Below, piece after piece: positions 1-11,201 of a stretch of DNA of 64,000 nt. Source of the stretch: Straminergon stramineum. Its lineage: Eukaryota > Streptophyta > Bryopsida > Hypnales > Calliergonaceae. A program made the position numbers and the translations under genes. The DNA lies in assembly GCA_963920665.1 (NCBI GenBank), contig OY987265.1:38197001-38261000 (forward strand). Direction: 5' to 3'. The first letter of the stretch is position 1. Every line of letters starts with the position of its first letter. The notes under the pieces are model-generated. The model ran no database searches and was not told the DNA's origin. It saw only the letters and a list, made by a program, of their open reading frames with translations.

Positions 1-400
1 CATAACGTGCTTCTTTCCTCAAATACTTCGCCAGGCAGAGTTTGGGAATGCAATTATGAAATAGCCTTCTTGTGCAGGCCATCTTGTAAATCTGATACCC
101 CTGATACTGCGTGATCCCATTTCGTGCACTCTAATTCTTGGGTTTCCGTCCAGATTGCTTACCAAGTTGGATTTGATATGTTGTTTTGCAAGAAATTCTA
201 TCAGTATCATCCCGGCGATGCACCTCAACTTCTCCCTTGGCATTGTTTCCACTTCTCGTCAGTTAATATTCTGATGACGAATTCCCACGTTTTGGATAGA
301 AACAGAGAAAGTTTTGGAGAACTCGGGGACGAGATACACAGCGAAGGAGATGAGAAAGAGGATTGACTATCAAGCTTTCGGTAAGACTGCCTTGAATCTG
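1..400 (+). other. possible 3' end of an unidentified gene
   Basis: The first ~400 bases are noticeably less AT-rich than the DNA that follows, and both strands carry short open stretches, so this may be the last exon(s) of a gene that continues outside the window. A plus-strand reading 124-366 ends in an acidic tail; a minus-strand reading 252-19 is equally open. I could not choose a frame, recognise a domain or place splice sites. The duplication just downstream at 497-694 would fit a 3' UTR of a plus-strand gene, as GAD in this window also has repeats in its 3' region. This is inference only. Confidence 0.2.
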
Positions 401-496
401 TTCAAGAGTGTTTTAATCTCTCCTTTCACTCAACATACAGCAAGAGTTTGTCAGCTCACATATAACTTAGCTGAGAATGATCATGACTGTCATGAT

Positions 497-694
497 CCTG
501 CTTCAAGCATTCTAAACTTCTGGACTTCTGGATTTATAACTGAAGTGCAATGTACTACGGTAGTCCGTTGCACTATCAGTTTTTGTATTTCAAATGTTCC
601 TACTTCAAGCATTTTAAACTTCTGGACTTATAGAATAGGTGTTTTGTACTGTTAGTAGTCTGTTGCACTGTCAGATTTTTGTATTTCAGAGGTG
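497..694 (+). repeat. two-copy ~100-bp tandem duplication
   Basis: Two diverged copies lie head to tail, about 497-598 and 599-694. Both begin with a CTtCAAGCATTyTAAACTTC block and end near TTTTTGTATTTCA. The period is 102 bases. A weaker third echo (GAGGTGTA...TCTTGCAC) follows at about 755-800. No coding potential is evident. Confidence 0.7.
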
Positions 695-1162
695 TATATT
701 GACTTTCGAACGGGCAGTTTACAGTTGCAGTTGCAGTCAATTTTTATATTCGTGAGGTGTATAGTTTCTTCAGGAGGTGTACTGCTTAGTAATCTTGCAC
801 TTTGGGGTTGTTTAGCTGTTGATAACTGAGTCTTTTGGGGTCACATATAAGTTACATTTCATATGAACTTTACCGAGTGTTTTTATTTTATATATTTTTA
901 TTGCACACATTGAACTTTCATTTTAAGGGAGAATAAAAAATACAAACAGCACCTTGAATTAAAGTTGGTGGCAAAGCCAAGGGCGGACTGACCCTGACAC
1001 CAACAAGACCAAAGGCATGATTGAGTGATTCCTAACCCAAAAAACCTTGTCCCCATCCCAAGTGCAAAATGGCTTCAATTTGATCCCAATACTTATTGAA
1101 CTTTGTTGGGTTTGAATTACAAAAACTTGACTATTATACATCAGTTCAATTGCATTTGCATA

Positions 1163-1305
1163 GTAAGGTAGGAGGCTCTTGAAGTGTTCATTTAAGCCTA
1201 CCTAACTCATCTTTGACAGTAATAGATATTTCAAACAATATGTCATTCATTCCTAGATAGGACTTGCAATTAGAACCCAAACACTTCAAGAGCCTCCTAT
1301 CTTAC
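1163..1305. mobile_element. foldback/MITE-like hairpin
   Basis: The ends are a near-perfect inverted repeat: GTAAGGTAGGAGGCTCTTGA at the left and its complement at the right (TCAAGAGCCTCCTATCTTAC). One mismatch is visible in about 26 bases. The loop is ~90 bases of AT-rich DNA. I see no clear target-site duplication. It is most simply a small non-autonomous DNA element. Confidence 0.6.
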
Positions 1306-2357
1306 TTTAGTTGACTGAATTACACTACTGAGATTTGTATGTTGAGATATAACTCCAATGGACTTCATCAAAACTAATGGATACAAAATTCAATTCAAGG
1401 ATCTGGATTTTCTATTACCATCATTTTCAATATTAGAGCCTATCTTATACCTTATTGAACATTTGACAATAGATATTCCATTCTCAAGCAACACAATTAA
1501 TGGCAACTCACTCAATTTTGTCACTGAAAAACTCCAATTTTCAAATTAAGACAAATGATTGTAGTAGACAAATTGATTGTTTGAGAATCAAAACCAACAA
1601 AACTTTGACAAAATACAAATATTTGAATCATGTACTTCCTTCTAATGGCATAAACATGACCCTAAGAGTTCAAAGGGTGTCAAAGTTCTACAATTCAAGG
1701 GTGGGATTTTGGATTTTTTTTCCTTCCAAACTAAAATATTATATTCGACTAAGATTTTTAGAAATAAACCTAAAGGATTTAATTACCTACTAGTTGCTAG
1801 TTGGGGGACTTGATGCCAAAAAGTTCCACCTTCCAAGATCAAACATCATACTTTGTTGAAAACACATGTAGTTGTCATATCTTGATGATAATAATCTTTA
1901 TATTGATGATTGTATGTATAGGGCACCTTCTTATGTAACTTTTGAACAATATTTGAAAACCTTTGCCTCAAAATCCCAAGCTTTGTCATTTTGCCTTTGA
2001 AAAATTCCAAATGATAGTCACACCCGAACCTCAATTCCCCTACATGAAAATTCCATCCAAATGATGATCACTCCAAACCCTCACCTTCCTTAATAAAAAA
2101 TTTCCAAATACAGTTGTCATCAAACTTTTACAACCTCCCCCCTTAATGCAAAAATATCTACATGCTAGTAAGCAAGCTTTGATGAATTCTTCTTCAAGAA
2201 GACACTTTGTATACTTTTTTGATAACTATGCATGTCCAAAGGATTATTTACTAGTTGAACAACATTAATGGCACAATATACTTTCACTCTGGTATCCTTT
2301 GAAGACTGATGCTATTGACCCTTAAACACCTTCTAGAAGAAAATTTCCAAATGATGG
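1306..2357. other. AT-rich DNA, no gene seen; reiterated TTCCAAATGATGGTCA motif
   Basis: No domain-bearing ORF is seen. A short motif close to AATTCCAAATGATAGTCAC recurs at about 2001-2021, 2047-2071, weakly at 2098-2121, and again at 2341-2360, where it overlaps the stop codon of the DPE1-like gene. This region holds the 3' flank of that minus-strand gene. Confidence 0.5.
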
Positions 2358-4895
2358 TCATTTCTTCTTTGGTTTATCTCTCCCCTTATCTTTCCCATCA
2401 TCCTTGGGCTTCTCTTTGGGCTTGTCATCTTTGGCCTTGTCGTTGTCCTTTGGCAGATTCTCCATCGTCTTCTCTTTCAATTGCGACGCTTTCTCCTTCA
2501 GCTTCTCCTTCAAGATCTCAAACGTCCCCGGCGCCTCCTTCGCAGCTTTCTCCTTCGCTTTTTCAACTTTGTCCTTAGCCCCAACTTCCGCAATCTCTCC
2601 CACAAGCTTCAACCCCGTCAAGCTTTCCAAAGACTTCCCAATCGTCTTCGCCATGGAGCTCGCAGTGGACAATTTCTCATTCTTCTTCTCAGAGAATTTC
2701 TTGCTCTTCGCCATCTTTTTTGCATCAGCCCACTTTTCATGAAACTCCGGTGTCAACCGGTTATACCTACACAAGAATTTCCGCAACCTTTTCTTCTCGT
2801 TCTGCAGCTTCTGAAACACCTCGGATTCGCCAATGCGCCATCCCCAGTTCCCCGCTTGAGTTGCCGGGATGTTCATCCTGGCGTTGTTGTCCAACCCCAT
2901 GACATCCTGCATCGGGATGATCGCCGTCTTCGCGACTGACGCCGTTGCACTTCGAATCAACTCCCAATGAATCTCTGTGTCAACCTTAAACCGCAGGTAC
3001 TTCTTCACTTTCTCCTTCTCCTCGTCCTTCGCTTTCTTCCACCACCCGACGCAGGTATCGTTGTCGTGCGTGCCAGGGTACACCACTTGGTCAAATTCGT
3101 GGTTGTGTAGCAAATGAGGATTTCGTGCAGTATCGCCAAATGCGAATTGCAGCACGGCCATCCCTGGTGCATGCAACTCCTTTCGCAAGGTCACCACATC
3201 CGTCGTAACAATCCCAAGATCTTCCGCAACAATGTCGATTGGCTTTCCTACAGCTTCTTTTATGGCTGTGAAAAAAGCTTTTCCAGGTCCAGCTTTCCAT
3301 TTCCCGGAGATTGCGGTCTGCGCGTTCGCAGGAATCGACCAGTAGCCTGCGAATCCACGGAAATGATCAATGCGAAACTCGTCAAAAAGCTCGTACGCAC
3401 GCAAAATGCGCCTCGACCACCATGAGTATTTGTCTTTCGCCATCTCTTTCCAGTTGTACAAGGGGCTACCCCAGAGCTGCCCCGCTGCGCTGAAAGAATC
3501 AGGCGGGACGCCGCTGACTGCGAGCGGTGCGCCGGTCGTGGGATCCAAGTCGAAGCACGATCGATGCGCCCAGACATCTGCGGAATGGCCGCCGACATAC
3601 ATCGGCATGTCGCCTAAGATGCGAATGCCTGCGTCATTTGCGTATTTGTGAAGAGATTGCCATTGCCGCTGGAAAAGAAACTGTGCGGCGACGAAGACGT
3701 CGATAAAACTTTTGTGTTCTTTGCGAGCGGCTTTCATTGCGTTCGGGTCGCGGTCACGGAGATGACTCGGCCATGTCCACCACGTTGTTTCTTTTGTTGA
3801 TTGATCGATTGCTGCGAAGAGCGCCGCTTCTTCCACCCAGGAAGCTATCTTCGGATCCTTCCGAAACGCTTCGAAATCCTCTCTCAGCTTTCCGGAGGTT
3901 AAGCTCACGAGCTTCGCCGCGGCTTTCGTCACCAAAGGATCCTTCACCGCGGCCACTTTCGTGGAGTTCATGCGCTTCACGGGAACAGGTTTTGGTAAGT
4001 CTGATTGATCGAGAAGCCCGTCTTTGACGAGCAATTCCAAGGAGATGAGCAATGTGTTGCCGCAATTTGCATCCGCGCCTGCGTATGGGGAGCCATCTTC
4101 TCCGCCTCGTCGTCCTGGCGGGACTAATGGCAACACCTGCCATACTGTGCACCCGGTTTCTTTCAACCAGTCGAGGAAGTTGAAGGCATCTTTTCCGAAA
4201 TCGCCAATTCCATGAGGACCTGGTAATGAACTTGGATGCAAGAGTATGCCGCATCTCCTCTGTGGGATTTGCTTCAGGGGATCATCATTTTGGTACTTCG
4301 CAGGCATGTCTTCTCCTACTCCCACTCCTACTTCCCACTTTTTTCTTTTGTCAATTCTGGGGATGGTTAAGGGAGCTCCTATGGAAACTTTTGTCAAATC
4401 TTTTATTGAGTAAAAACATTGGAATTGGACGGGGATCACCATTCTTGCGGTGTGGCACTCCAAGGGCAAGACAACCGAATGCAAAGCAATATCGGCATCT
4501 CGAGTTAGGTAAAACTTAATCCGGTTCATCTTCGTCATTGAATTTCTTTTGATATCACTTTTGAAATACATGAATGTGTTGGTTTCGTCATTGGGAAGAT
4601 GAAGTTTGTGTTGGTGGGGAAAGTGTTTCAAGTAATTTGACGGGCTTGTTGAAGGCCTTTTGAAATCGCCTGCGATTGTAGCGACCATGGCATGGCGAGT
4701 AGCACTGACTTGGTTGTAAAGCAGGGTTTCTCTCCTCTTTTTCTGTTGCACTAAAGAGATTTGTTTTGCCGATGTGTTGTGCCTTACTTGCAGTGACAAT
4801 GGCCTATCAATATTTTTGCTACATTCGAGCTTAGTGTTGATAGAGTGCAACCATGAGCTTCCTTGACAAAGTTCCATGGACAACAACGTCGCCAT
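2358..4895 (-). CDS. DPE1: 4-alpha-glucanotransferase (plastid disproportionating enzyme, GH77), intronless, with extended N and C termini
   Basis: One uninterrupted 845-codon frame. Residues ~193-714 match GH77 amylomaltase of the plant DPE1 type, which moves glucan units between maltooligosaccharides during starch breakdown in plastids. Visible signatures are HPSSLPGPHGIGDFG near 220, SPYAGADANCGN, FRIDHFRG with predicted nucleophile D510, VAEDLG with acid/base E558, and GTHDNDT with D611; the spacings (48 and 53) suit the family. The first ~192 residues are far longer than a usual transit peptide, although the start (MATLLSMELCQGSS) looks like one; an internal Met197 lies just before the conserved domain. 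Residues 715-845 form a Lys/Glu/Asp-rich, probably helical then disordered tail absent from Arabidopsis DPE1. Seed-plant DPE1 genes have many introns (general knowledge); here there are none, so a retrocopy or lineage-wide intron loss is possible. All three catalytic residues are intact. Confidence 0.93.
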   Translation of the reverse strand: MATLLSMELCQGSSWLHSINTKLECSKNIDRPLSLQVRHNTSAKQISLVQQKKRRETLLYNQVSATRHAMVATIAGDFKRPSTSPSNYLKHFPHQHKLHLPNDETNTFMYFKSDIKRNSMTKMNRIKFYLTRDADIALHSVVLPLECHTARMVIPVQFQCFYSIKDLTKVSIGAPLTIPRIDKRKKWEVGVGVGEDMPAKYQNDDPLKQIPQRRCGILLHPSSLPGPHGIGDFGKDAFNFLDWLKETGCTVWQVLPLVPPGRRGGEDGSPYAGADANCGNTLLISLELLVKDGLLDQSDLPKPVPVKRMNSTKVAAVKDPLVTKAAAKLVSLTSGKLREDFEAFRKDPKIASWVEEAALFAAIDQSTKETTWWTWPSHLRDRDPNAMKAARKEHKSFIDVFVAAQFLFQRQWQSLHKYANDAGIRILGDMPMYVGGHSADVWAHRSCFDLDPTTGAPLAVSGVPPDSFSAAGQLWGSPLYNWKEMAKDKYSWWSRRILRAYELFDEFRIDHFRGFAGYWSIPANAQTAISGKWKAGPGKAFFTAIKEAVGKPIDIVAEDLGIVTTDVVTLRKELHAPGMAVLQFAFGDTARNPHLLHNHEFDQVVYPGTHDNDTCVGWWKKAKDEEKEKVKKYLRFKVDTEIHWELIRSATASVAKTAIIPMQDVMGLDNNARMNIPATQAGNWGWRIGESEVFQKLQNEKKRLRKFLCRYNRLTPEFHEKWADAKKMAKSKKFSEKKNEKLSTASSMAKTIGKSLESLTGLKLVGEIAEVGAKDKVEKAKEKAAKEAPGTFEILKEKLKEKASQLKEKTMENLPKDNDKAKDDKPKEKPKDDGKDKGRDKPKKK

Positions 4896-5982
4896 GGTTG
4901 GTGCAATTCTTTGGGGGTTGTCTACCTAATTTCACTAATCAATGCCTTTTTCTACATTTGTCGTGAATCTTTGAGGCTTTGACGTAGGAATGATCATTAG
5001 TAGGCTTGAATTTTTCCCTTTCCCTGTTTCACGATGTCCATGGGTGGGGCATTTTGGAGAGAGAATGCAGGTAATTGGTTTTGAATCCACTGAAAAATCA
5101 GCTTGCTTTGAAGCCAAATAAGAAAGTAGGGTATTGAATTTGAAGCAATCGGTTATGTTTATGCAACTCTTCGTGATGGCTATTGCCATCTGACCTTTCC
5201 TTTATTTCTTGGAGCAATGGTCCATGGGTAGACGATTGGCAGATTTGACAAACACAGAAATCGGTTTTGGCGTTCAACATATTTCCTATCGTGGTGAGCT
5301 TAATTCCAAAACGGTGGTCAAATTTTTATCTGTCCTTGTTAGTAATGAAAAAGAGGATTTTAACAATAAGACTTTGATTTTCAAGGGACGAGGAATCCTT
5401 TTATATTACTGAACTAACCGTGTTTACACAAGTTTTCAAGTTCATGGAATCGAGGACACCATGTCAAATACCAAGGGGAGTGACTACTCCGAATCTTTCA
5501 TCGTTTTTCAATGAAATTCATCTTTCATGATGAATCCTTAAACCCTAAAATTCATTGTGTATTAAGCTATTGAATAATATTAATTGAGAATATTGAATGG
5601 TTTAGGAACATAATGTGACTCTCCTCTTGATCAAATGTTATGAGATTTGAAAATATAGACAATATTCAATTCAGGAGAGAGTTTTGAGTATTTCTTCAAA
5701 TTTCTTTATTATTTATCTAAGAGATCAACTCAGAATATTTGATGATGTTGCATAGGGCCTCCATTTAAGTGTACTATAAACATTTGTAACTGACATAGTT
5801 TCAATTCTAAATCTCTAGAATTGATTGCTAATTCTACAACTTAGAATACATCAACACGCAAGTTGACAACCTGACAAGTTACTAGGAGTGAGATAATTTC
5901 CTCAAATAGCATCTACTTGTTGCCCCGTCTTGGGGTTGGAGAGATCAATTTCAGCAAATTAATGTAGTCAATCGCCTCACGT
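4896..5982. other. intergenic region between divergently unrelated 3' end of ureide permease gene and 5' end of DPE1-like gene
   Basis: This holds the promoter and 5' leader of the DPE1-like gene and the 3' flank of the ureide permease gene (both minus strand). On the minus strand the complement of 5397-5405 reads TATAAAAGG, a reasonable TATA box about 500 bases before the DPE1 ATG. No supported gene lies here; short ORFs show no domain. Confidence 0.4.
5397..5405 (-). promoter_or_regulatory. candidate TATA box of the DPE1-like gene
   Basis: The minus strand reads TATAAAAGG inside an otherwise mixed context. It would give a 5' leader of roughly 470 bases before the ATG at 4895. It is a consensus match only, with no mapped transcript start. 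Confidence 0.3.
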
Positions 5983-8900
5983 TCATGAGTTCTTCCTGTG
6001 TCCTGCAGAGCTTGCGAGGATGGCCACGGCTGTTGAGAACATCACAAGCATGGCGACAAGCAAGACGTACGTTTTCCGAGATGATCTGTAGTATTCTTTG
6101 AATACCAGAATTCCCCAAAATGTGCTCACCAGTGGCAATGCCTGTCAATTGATCAAACCAGTGCACAATGTTACACAAATACATGAGAAATCTCAGCACA
6201 TAACATTATTAATAAGCTATTCCAAGTCCCTTTTTGCCACCCACAAAAAATTGGGAGGTGAAAAGGTGAAAGTGGTGGCTCCCGAGGTGAAAACTGGAAA
6301 TGCTCCGAGTAATCCCACAAAAAATTTCAGCAAACAGGAATTTTTTTAGAACAGGACTTCAGCAACCATGATTGAAAACGTTGTTCAATTTTGATAACGT
6401 TTAGAATTAGCACCTTTGAATGTCAACTTTGGAATCATGTTTTAGTATTCATATAGCAACGTTCATATAACTTGGCTACAAACGTTGCTGCAGGGGATGA
6501 ATTCAAAGCCTTCATTGACATACCTGAACTGAATCTGCAGCAGCATATCCAGCAGCTTGCCCTCCCATGAACTGCAAGCCATTTCCCAAGCCACAGAGGA
6601 GACCTGCCAGAAGAGCCCAAGGACGACCCTCCCAGTCCATAACCCAAGCTTTGATCGACGTCTTTTTGAGTCCCAAAATGGGATGGTACATGAAGATGAG
6701 GTTCACCGTCACGGCTCCTACAAATGCACTCAAACTGAACCAAAAAAACGCGGTGTACACCACCAGGTGCGGCACGCCCGGCTTCAGCAAGTGCCACTGG
6801 TCATTGGTGGCCACGTTAAAGGCGGGCGAGAAGAGGGAGAAGCACAGCCCTGCGAACACCACAATTGCGAGCCCAAATATGGTACTCGCACCTTTCGCCT
6901 GCAGCAAAAAATAATTTAATTGAAAAAATTTAAACCAAACAAATGGAAAGGAATGGAAAGGAAAGGAATGGAAAGCGGGTCATTCTTTGATAACATTGTC
7001 GTAGCATTTTTTTTGAGAGTCATAGGAACGAGGTGCCGGTATATTTCGTTTTGTCTCTGTTAGTGCTTGGTGCTTGGTGCCCATGTAGGCCTTGGTACAA
7101 AGCTTTACAATTTAGTCTGTGAAATCAATTCTGTGGGTCATTCTGAGGGCAATCTAGCTCCTATAATTGTGTGTTCGAATATTTTTATATTCTTGGCGTG
7201 CAGAGGGCAGTCCTACGACTGATGAGTAATGTTATGTTCTTAAATAATTTGTGAGTTTTTTAGTAAGATTGAATTGTTGACAAATGATACTGCATTGACA
7301 ACATTGACCAATCGGTGTCGATGTTGAGCAAGTTTCCTTTTGATTGACAACTAAGCGTTGAATCCTATTAATATCCTTTTAAAAAATAGGAGGTTCGATA
7401 ACTTCATTTGGTCCATGATGATATCTGCTTAGTGCAAAACTCGAAGGGGCTTGCTTTGCGTACCTTTAATGCTCTTTGTTCCTCTAATTGTTCCAAGTAA
7501 GCACCACTCCCTGGTAGCACTTTCACTGGTTCTTCTGGTTGAGGATCCACTTCCAAATTGCGCTTTGTCAATTCGACTGTGTCAAGTGCAGTTCACGATT
7601 AGAGTATGAGCTAAATGAGAGTATTAACATTTTTTGACTATTCTTAAAGAGCTCCGCCCAACACTCCTAGGAAAAGAAAACTAGCGTCCTTTTGCACACA
7701 ATCTGGAGTCATCTCAAATGGAGCTCATACCAGAAGTTACAAGGAGACAGGTGCATGCCGACCCCTCAGAGACTGCCAAGAATTCTCTTTTTCATTGGAT
7801 GTCAAACTTTTGAATAATTTCTTTTGTCAATTGTTGCATAGAGTAGTAAAGCAGATTGAATACTCGCAATGAATTGCTGAAGTGATTTTTTGTTTGTTTG
7901 CAGTTAGTGAAGTTAGAGTTAGGAGGAGAACAAAAAGACATGATTTTGTTCAGGTTTAGGTTGTCCATTCTTGTCAACCAAGGAAGAGAAATGGATCGAA
8001 ACCTACGCAATTGCACTGATTTATCCTACGAGTGCGAGTTATGAAATAAATGAACATGTGGTTACAGTTTTTACAGGGAAGGAGTATTTTTACCAATGAT
8101 ATTTGTGAAAACTCTTCAGCATGAAGAACACCAGTACACAAATAATGGGTAAAGAGTTATCATTGCATGTAGGTTCATTTTGCAACACGTACTAACAGGA
8201 CAAATCAGTGTAGATTTTTTTACCTGAGGGGGTCTTCACTAAGCTTTCAGGGTCAGATCGGTTGTTCATTTCATGACTTCCAATCCTGTTTTGCACAGTG
8301 CAAGTCATTCATTCAGCTTTTTTTCATGTTCGTGACCGAGTTAACTACTCTTTTTCTGCATGAACCCAAAAGAGACCTTGTTACCATTTCTAAATAATGT
8401 TATGCCAAACATTTCAATTAACGTTTTGGGATGTGGATCTTCACAGGCACATATCAAGGATAAGAAAAACATACAGACAGGAAGTTCAAGTGCATACTCG
8501 GAGGCAACTACTACTACACATAGCATGAAAAATATAATTGAGTTTACTTGGAATGGGTTTGCAACTTTGCAAGGTTGTCAGCAGAGTTGGACTTGTGCAG
8601 CCAGGCACCCAACCACACGGCTATCAGGAAGCAACCCACTCCAGGAAACAGCACTTCGGCGCGGTTGATCCTGTCGTCAAGGAAGTAATTCATGGTAGTT
8701 CCTGCAGTACCCACCATCTCTTCCTTTTTCATACACATGCTCCCAAAGTTTTATACTTCGAAATTCGCAAAAAAAAGTGAAAAACTCTTGAGTAGTGACA
8801 AGGCAATGTCTCTTAGGTCCCTTAAAACTCTGAAGTTACAATTCATAGTAGGTCCTGCACCACCACCTCTTCCTTCTCCGATGCATGCTCACATAGTTTT

Positions 8901-10353
8901 TTACTTTAAAATTCACAAAGAAATGAGTAGTACTGGCAAGGTTCCTTTGTTCTATTATCCTCTCTTAAATCTAAGATCAACTCATTTCTTGCAAGCATCT
9001 AAGACTTGAATTGCATTGAAACTCTTTCCATAAATCTCGCGGCACTCGTGGCACTGTAGATCATATTTTTCCACCCTACAGTTCCACCGGAGGAGGACAC
9101 CCCATTCTTCATGCTCAAGAATGTTAATGACTGAGGATATTTTTTTTTACCTGCCACAACCGTAATGCTTGCAGACACCACTTCGGTGACGGACAACCCC
9201 ACAAACGGCCACGCATACTGGCACGCCAAGTTGCCCATGAATAACACCATCCCCCCTGCCAATGCGAACCCCACGGATGGGCCATTGTCCTGCACCCATT
9301 CACCAGAGGAACGTCGGTCACTCCCAAAACATTATTTTAACTTAGTTGTTGGAATTACGTATATTTTAAACGATCACACGGGTTACTCTCAATGATTCTC
9401 ATAACTCAAATCCTCAACTGGTGCCCGAAAATTGGACAACCGAACCCCTGTCCAAAATGGTAACTCACCTCCTTAGAAAAAGAAAAGTTTTGAAAATTGT
9501 GACAGGAACTAAGAAATGCCGACATAAGTTTTCTCTCAGGAAAGGAAAAGGCCATGATTGTGAGACTCTCTCTTTCTCTCTCTCTTCAAAAACACTTCAC
9601 TAAAGAAATCGTTGAAATCTGAGGAATTGGGTGAAAATTTTGAGTGTGTCAGTACGAGTTTCTCTTGTTCTGGCTATCAAAAGTAGGTGGCAGAATGGTG
9701 GGTTTCCCCAAAGATACCATAGCCTATTTTGCTAGCAATGCTGCGAACTTCACTCCAAAACACTTCTCCTTTTTGGAAAAGAATGGTTGAAGTTGGGAGG
9801 AATGGAGGGATGCAAACGAATCCTTTGAGTAGAAATGTCTGAATCACAGAGTCTACCTTCGTGTTTTTTCTTCTAGCGATCGAAAGCAAATGTCACACCG
9901 AAAAATGGTATTGTACCTAGGTTTTCCCGAAGACACCCTTCCCTAAGACTCTAGCATGGATTCAAGGAATTGGGTATGGCTGGCCCCAAAACTCTCTGAG
10001 AATGTCTGCATCTTTTTTGCTTTTTCTTCTGGCTACCAAGAGCTAAAGCAGGTGTCACCTACTAATTAAATTAGGAAGACAGCAAGGACTGGGTGTGCCG
10101 TGTATCCATGCCATACCTGGCTGATCTGGGTGAGGAAGTTGGGCTTCTCATGAGTGGAGCTGCCAATCTGGCCCAAAGTGAAGGCGAACAACAAGGCCGC
10201 GAGAAAATTCGTGATGCTGTAATCCAAGTATGTGTGCACCAAGTGACGACCCCGCCGCTCCACCAAGTTCATAACAGCCGGCCATGTGCCCAGGAAACAG
10301 AGGGCAGCCAGCATCAAGGCTATGGCCGCCCCTTTGTCCTCCACCACATACAT
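5983..10353 (-). CDS. UPS: ureide permease (UPS family membrane transporter), seven exons
   Basis: Seven exons on the minus strand join in phase to 1239 bases (412 aa): 10353-10117, 9289-9151, 8701-8548, 8285-8224, 7576-7464, 6898-6524, 6141-5983. Every junction is GT-AG, and the 62-base exon was placed by phase and by sequence continuity. UPS proteins are plasma-membrane or ER carriers of allantoin, uracil and other oxo-nitrogen heterocycles. The product starts MYVVEDKGAAIA and carries the family blocks GTWPAVMNLVERRGR, HTYLDYSITN, YFLDDRINRAEVLFPGVGC, SLFSPAFN, ATNDQWHLLKPGVPHLVVYT, FMGGQAAGYAAADSVQ and LPLVSTFWGI. About ten hydrophobic segments flank one long polar loop spread over the three middle exons, as in Arabidopsis UPS1 (~390 aa). 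It ends ...SSAGHRKNS. Substrate within the family cannot be read from sequence. Confidence 0.95.
8690..8940. repeat. tandem duplication spanning an intron-exon boundary of the ureide permease gene
   Basis: A ~100-base segment beginning AATTCATGGTAGTTCCTGCA (around 8689) recurs, diverged, at about 8840 as AATTCATAGTAGGTCCTGCA. The first copy includes the start of the third exon and its splice acceptor (minus strand CTGCAG before GAACTACC). The second copy, inside the intron, keeps a decoy TGCAG acceptor ~140 bases upstream. Similar flanking text (CTCTTCCTT, GCATGCTC, AAATTC.CAAA) confirms the pair. Confidence 0.65.
9600..10080. repeat. degenerate tandem repeats in ureide permease intron 1
   Basis: Three related stretches occur at about 9660, 9865 and 10020, each containing TTCT-GGC/AGC-ATC/ACC-AAAG followed by a GGTGTCAC- or GGTGGCAG-like word. 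Periods are ~200 and ~160 bases. The copies are too diverged to date or delimit exactly. Confidence 0.4.
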
Positions 10354-11201
10354 CCTCACAAATTTGCTAAAACACACAAACACACAAACAAGCACTCACA
10401 GAAACACACACTTCCGCACGATTACACACAATTACACAAGCTTCCCGGCCTCTCTTTCCCTTTCCAATCCCACCCCAATTCGAAACAGAAAGCTCAAAAT
10501 CCAACCTGCAAAATCACCCACAACTCTCAACCCCGCCAATTTGCTACCGCACAGCAAACTGCAGCTAAAAAGTATGGCGCAGGTTTCCCATGCTAACTAA
10601 ACGTCAGACTTCGATCGTTACTGCAAAGCGCGAGCAAGCAAGCTCACTCACTCACTCACTCACTTCGTAATGCACAAGCTTAACACGCACTAGTCAGATG
10701 TATTCGGGTGAAGCTTCCCAATTCATAGCAAGCAAAAACTAGATGAATGCTAGCTTCGATCGAGGTTTCGATCTTCCCCGGCAATTAACTTTGGACTAGC
10801 TGATGAAACAGGGTCGTCATCAGCTAGAACGAAGCTCCTGGAAATTAGAGGAAAACTCTAGCTATTTGTGAAACTCCATCGATCTCTGGAGCGAGCGCTC
10901 GTACGCTTACCCCACACACACACACTAGCTCTCAAATTGCTGCAAAAGTCCGGCAATTGAAAGACTTGCAAAGACAACACTTGTGTAAGCACAACTAACA
11001 GTCACGGAAGGCTATTTCTGCATTTTAACGACAACAAACTGCAGCAAGGTGCGTGGTTCCCATCATACTTACTAATCAGTTGTCGATTCCTCCTGAAAGG
11101 TATTATATAATTTAATTTATTATATCATATTTATTGAAGTTGTATATATTCTATTATCTTTAAGTTATAATTCACTGATGCAAAGCTTGAGTTTGGGTAA
11201 G
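10354..11201. other. 5' region of the ureide permease gene
   Basis: Upstream leader and promoter of the minus-strand ureide permease gene. It contains CA- and ACTC-rich simple sequence (for example a CTCACTCACTCACTCACT run near 10645) and a perfect 11-bp inverted repeat, CTAGCTGATGA at 10796-10806 and TCATCAGCTAG at 10817-10827. No TATA box was placed with confidence and no other gene is seen. Confidence 0.4.

Noticed and set aside
2404..4254. Plus- and minus-strand ORFs over the DPE1-like gene in other frames
   Set aside because: Antisense or out-of-frame shadows of a clearly conserved GH77 frame.
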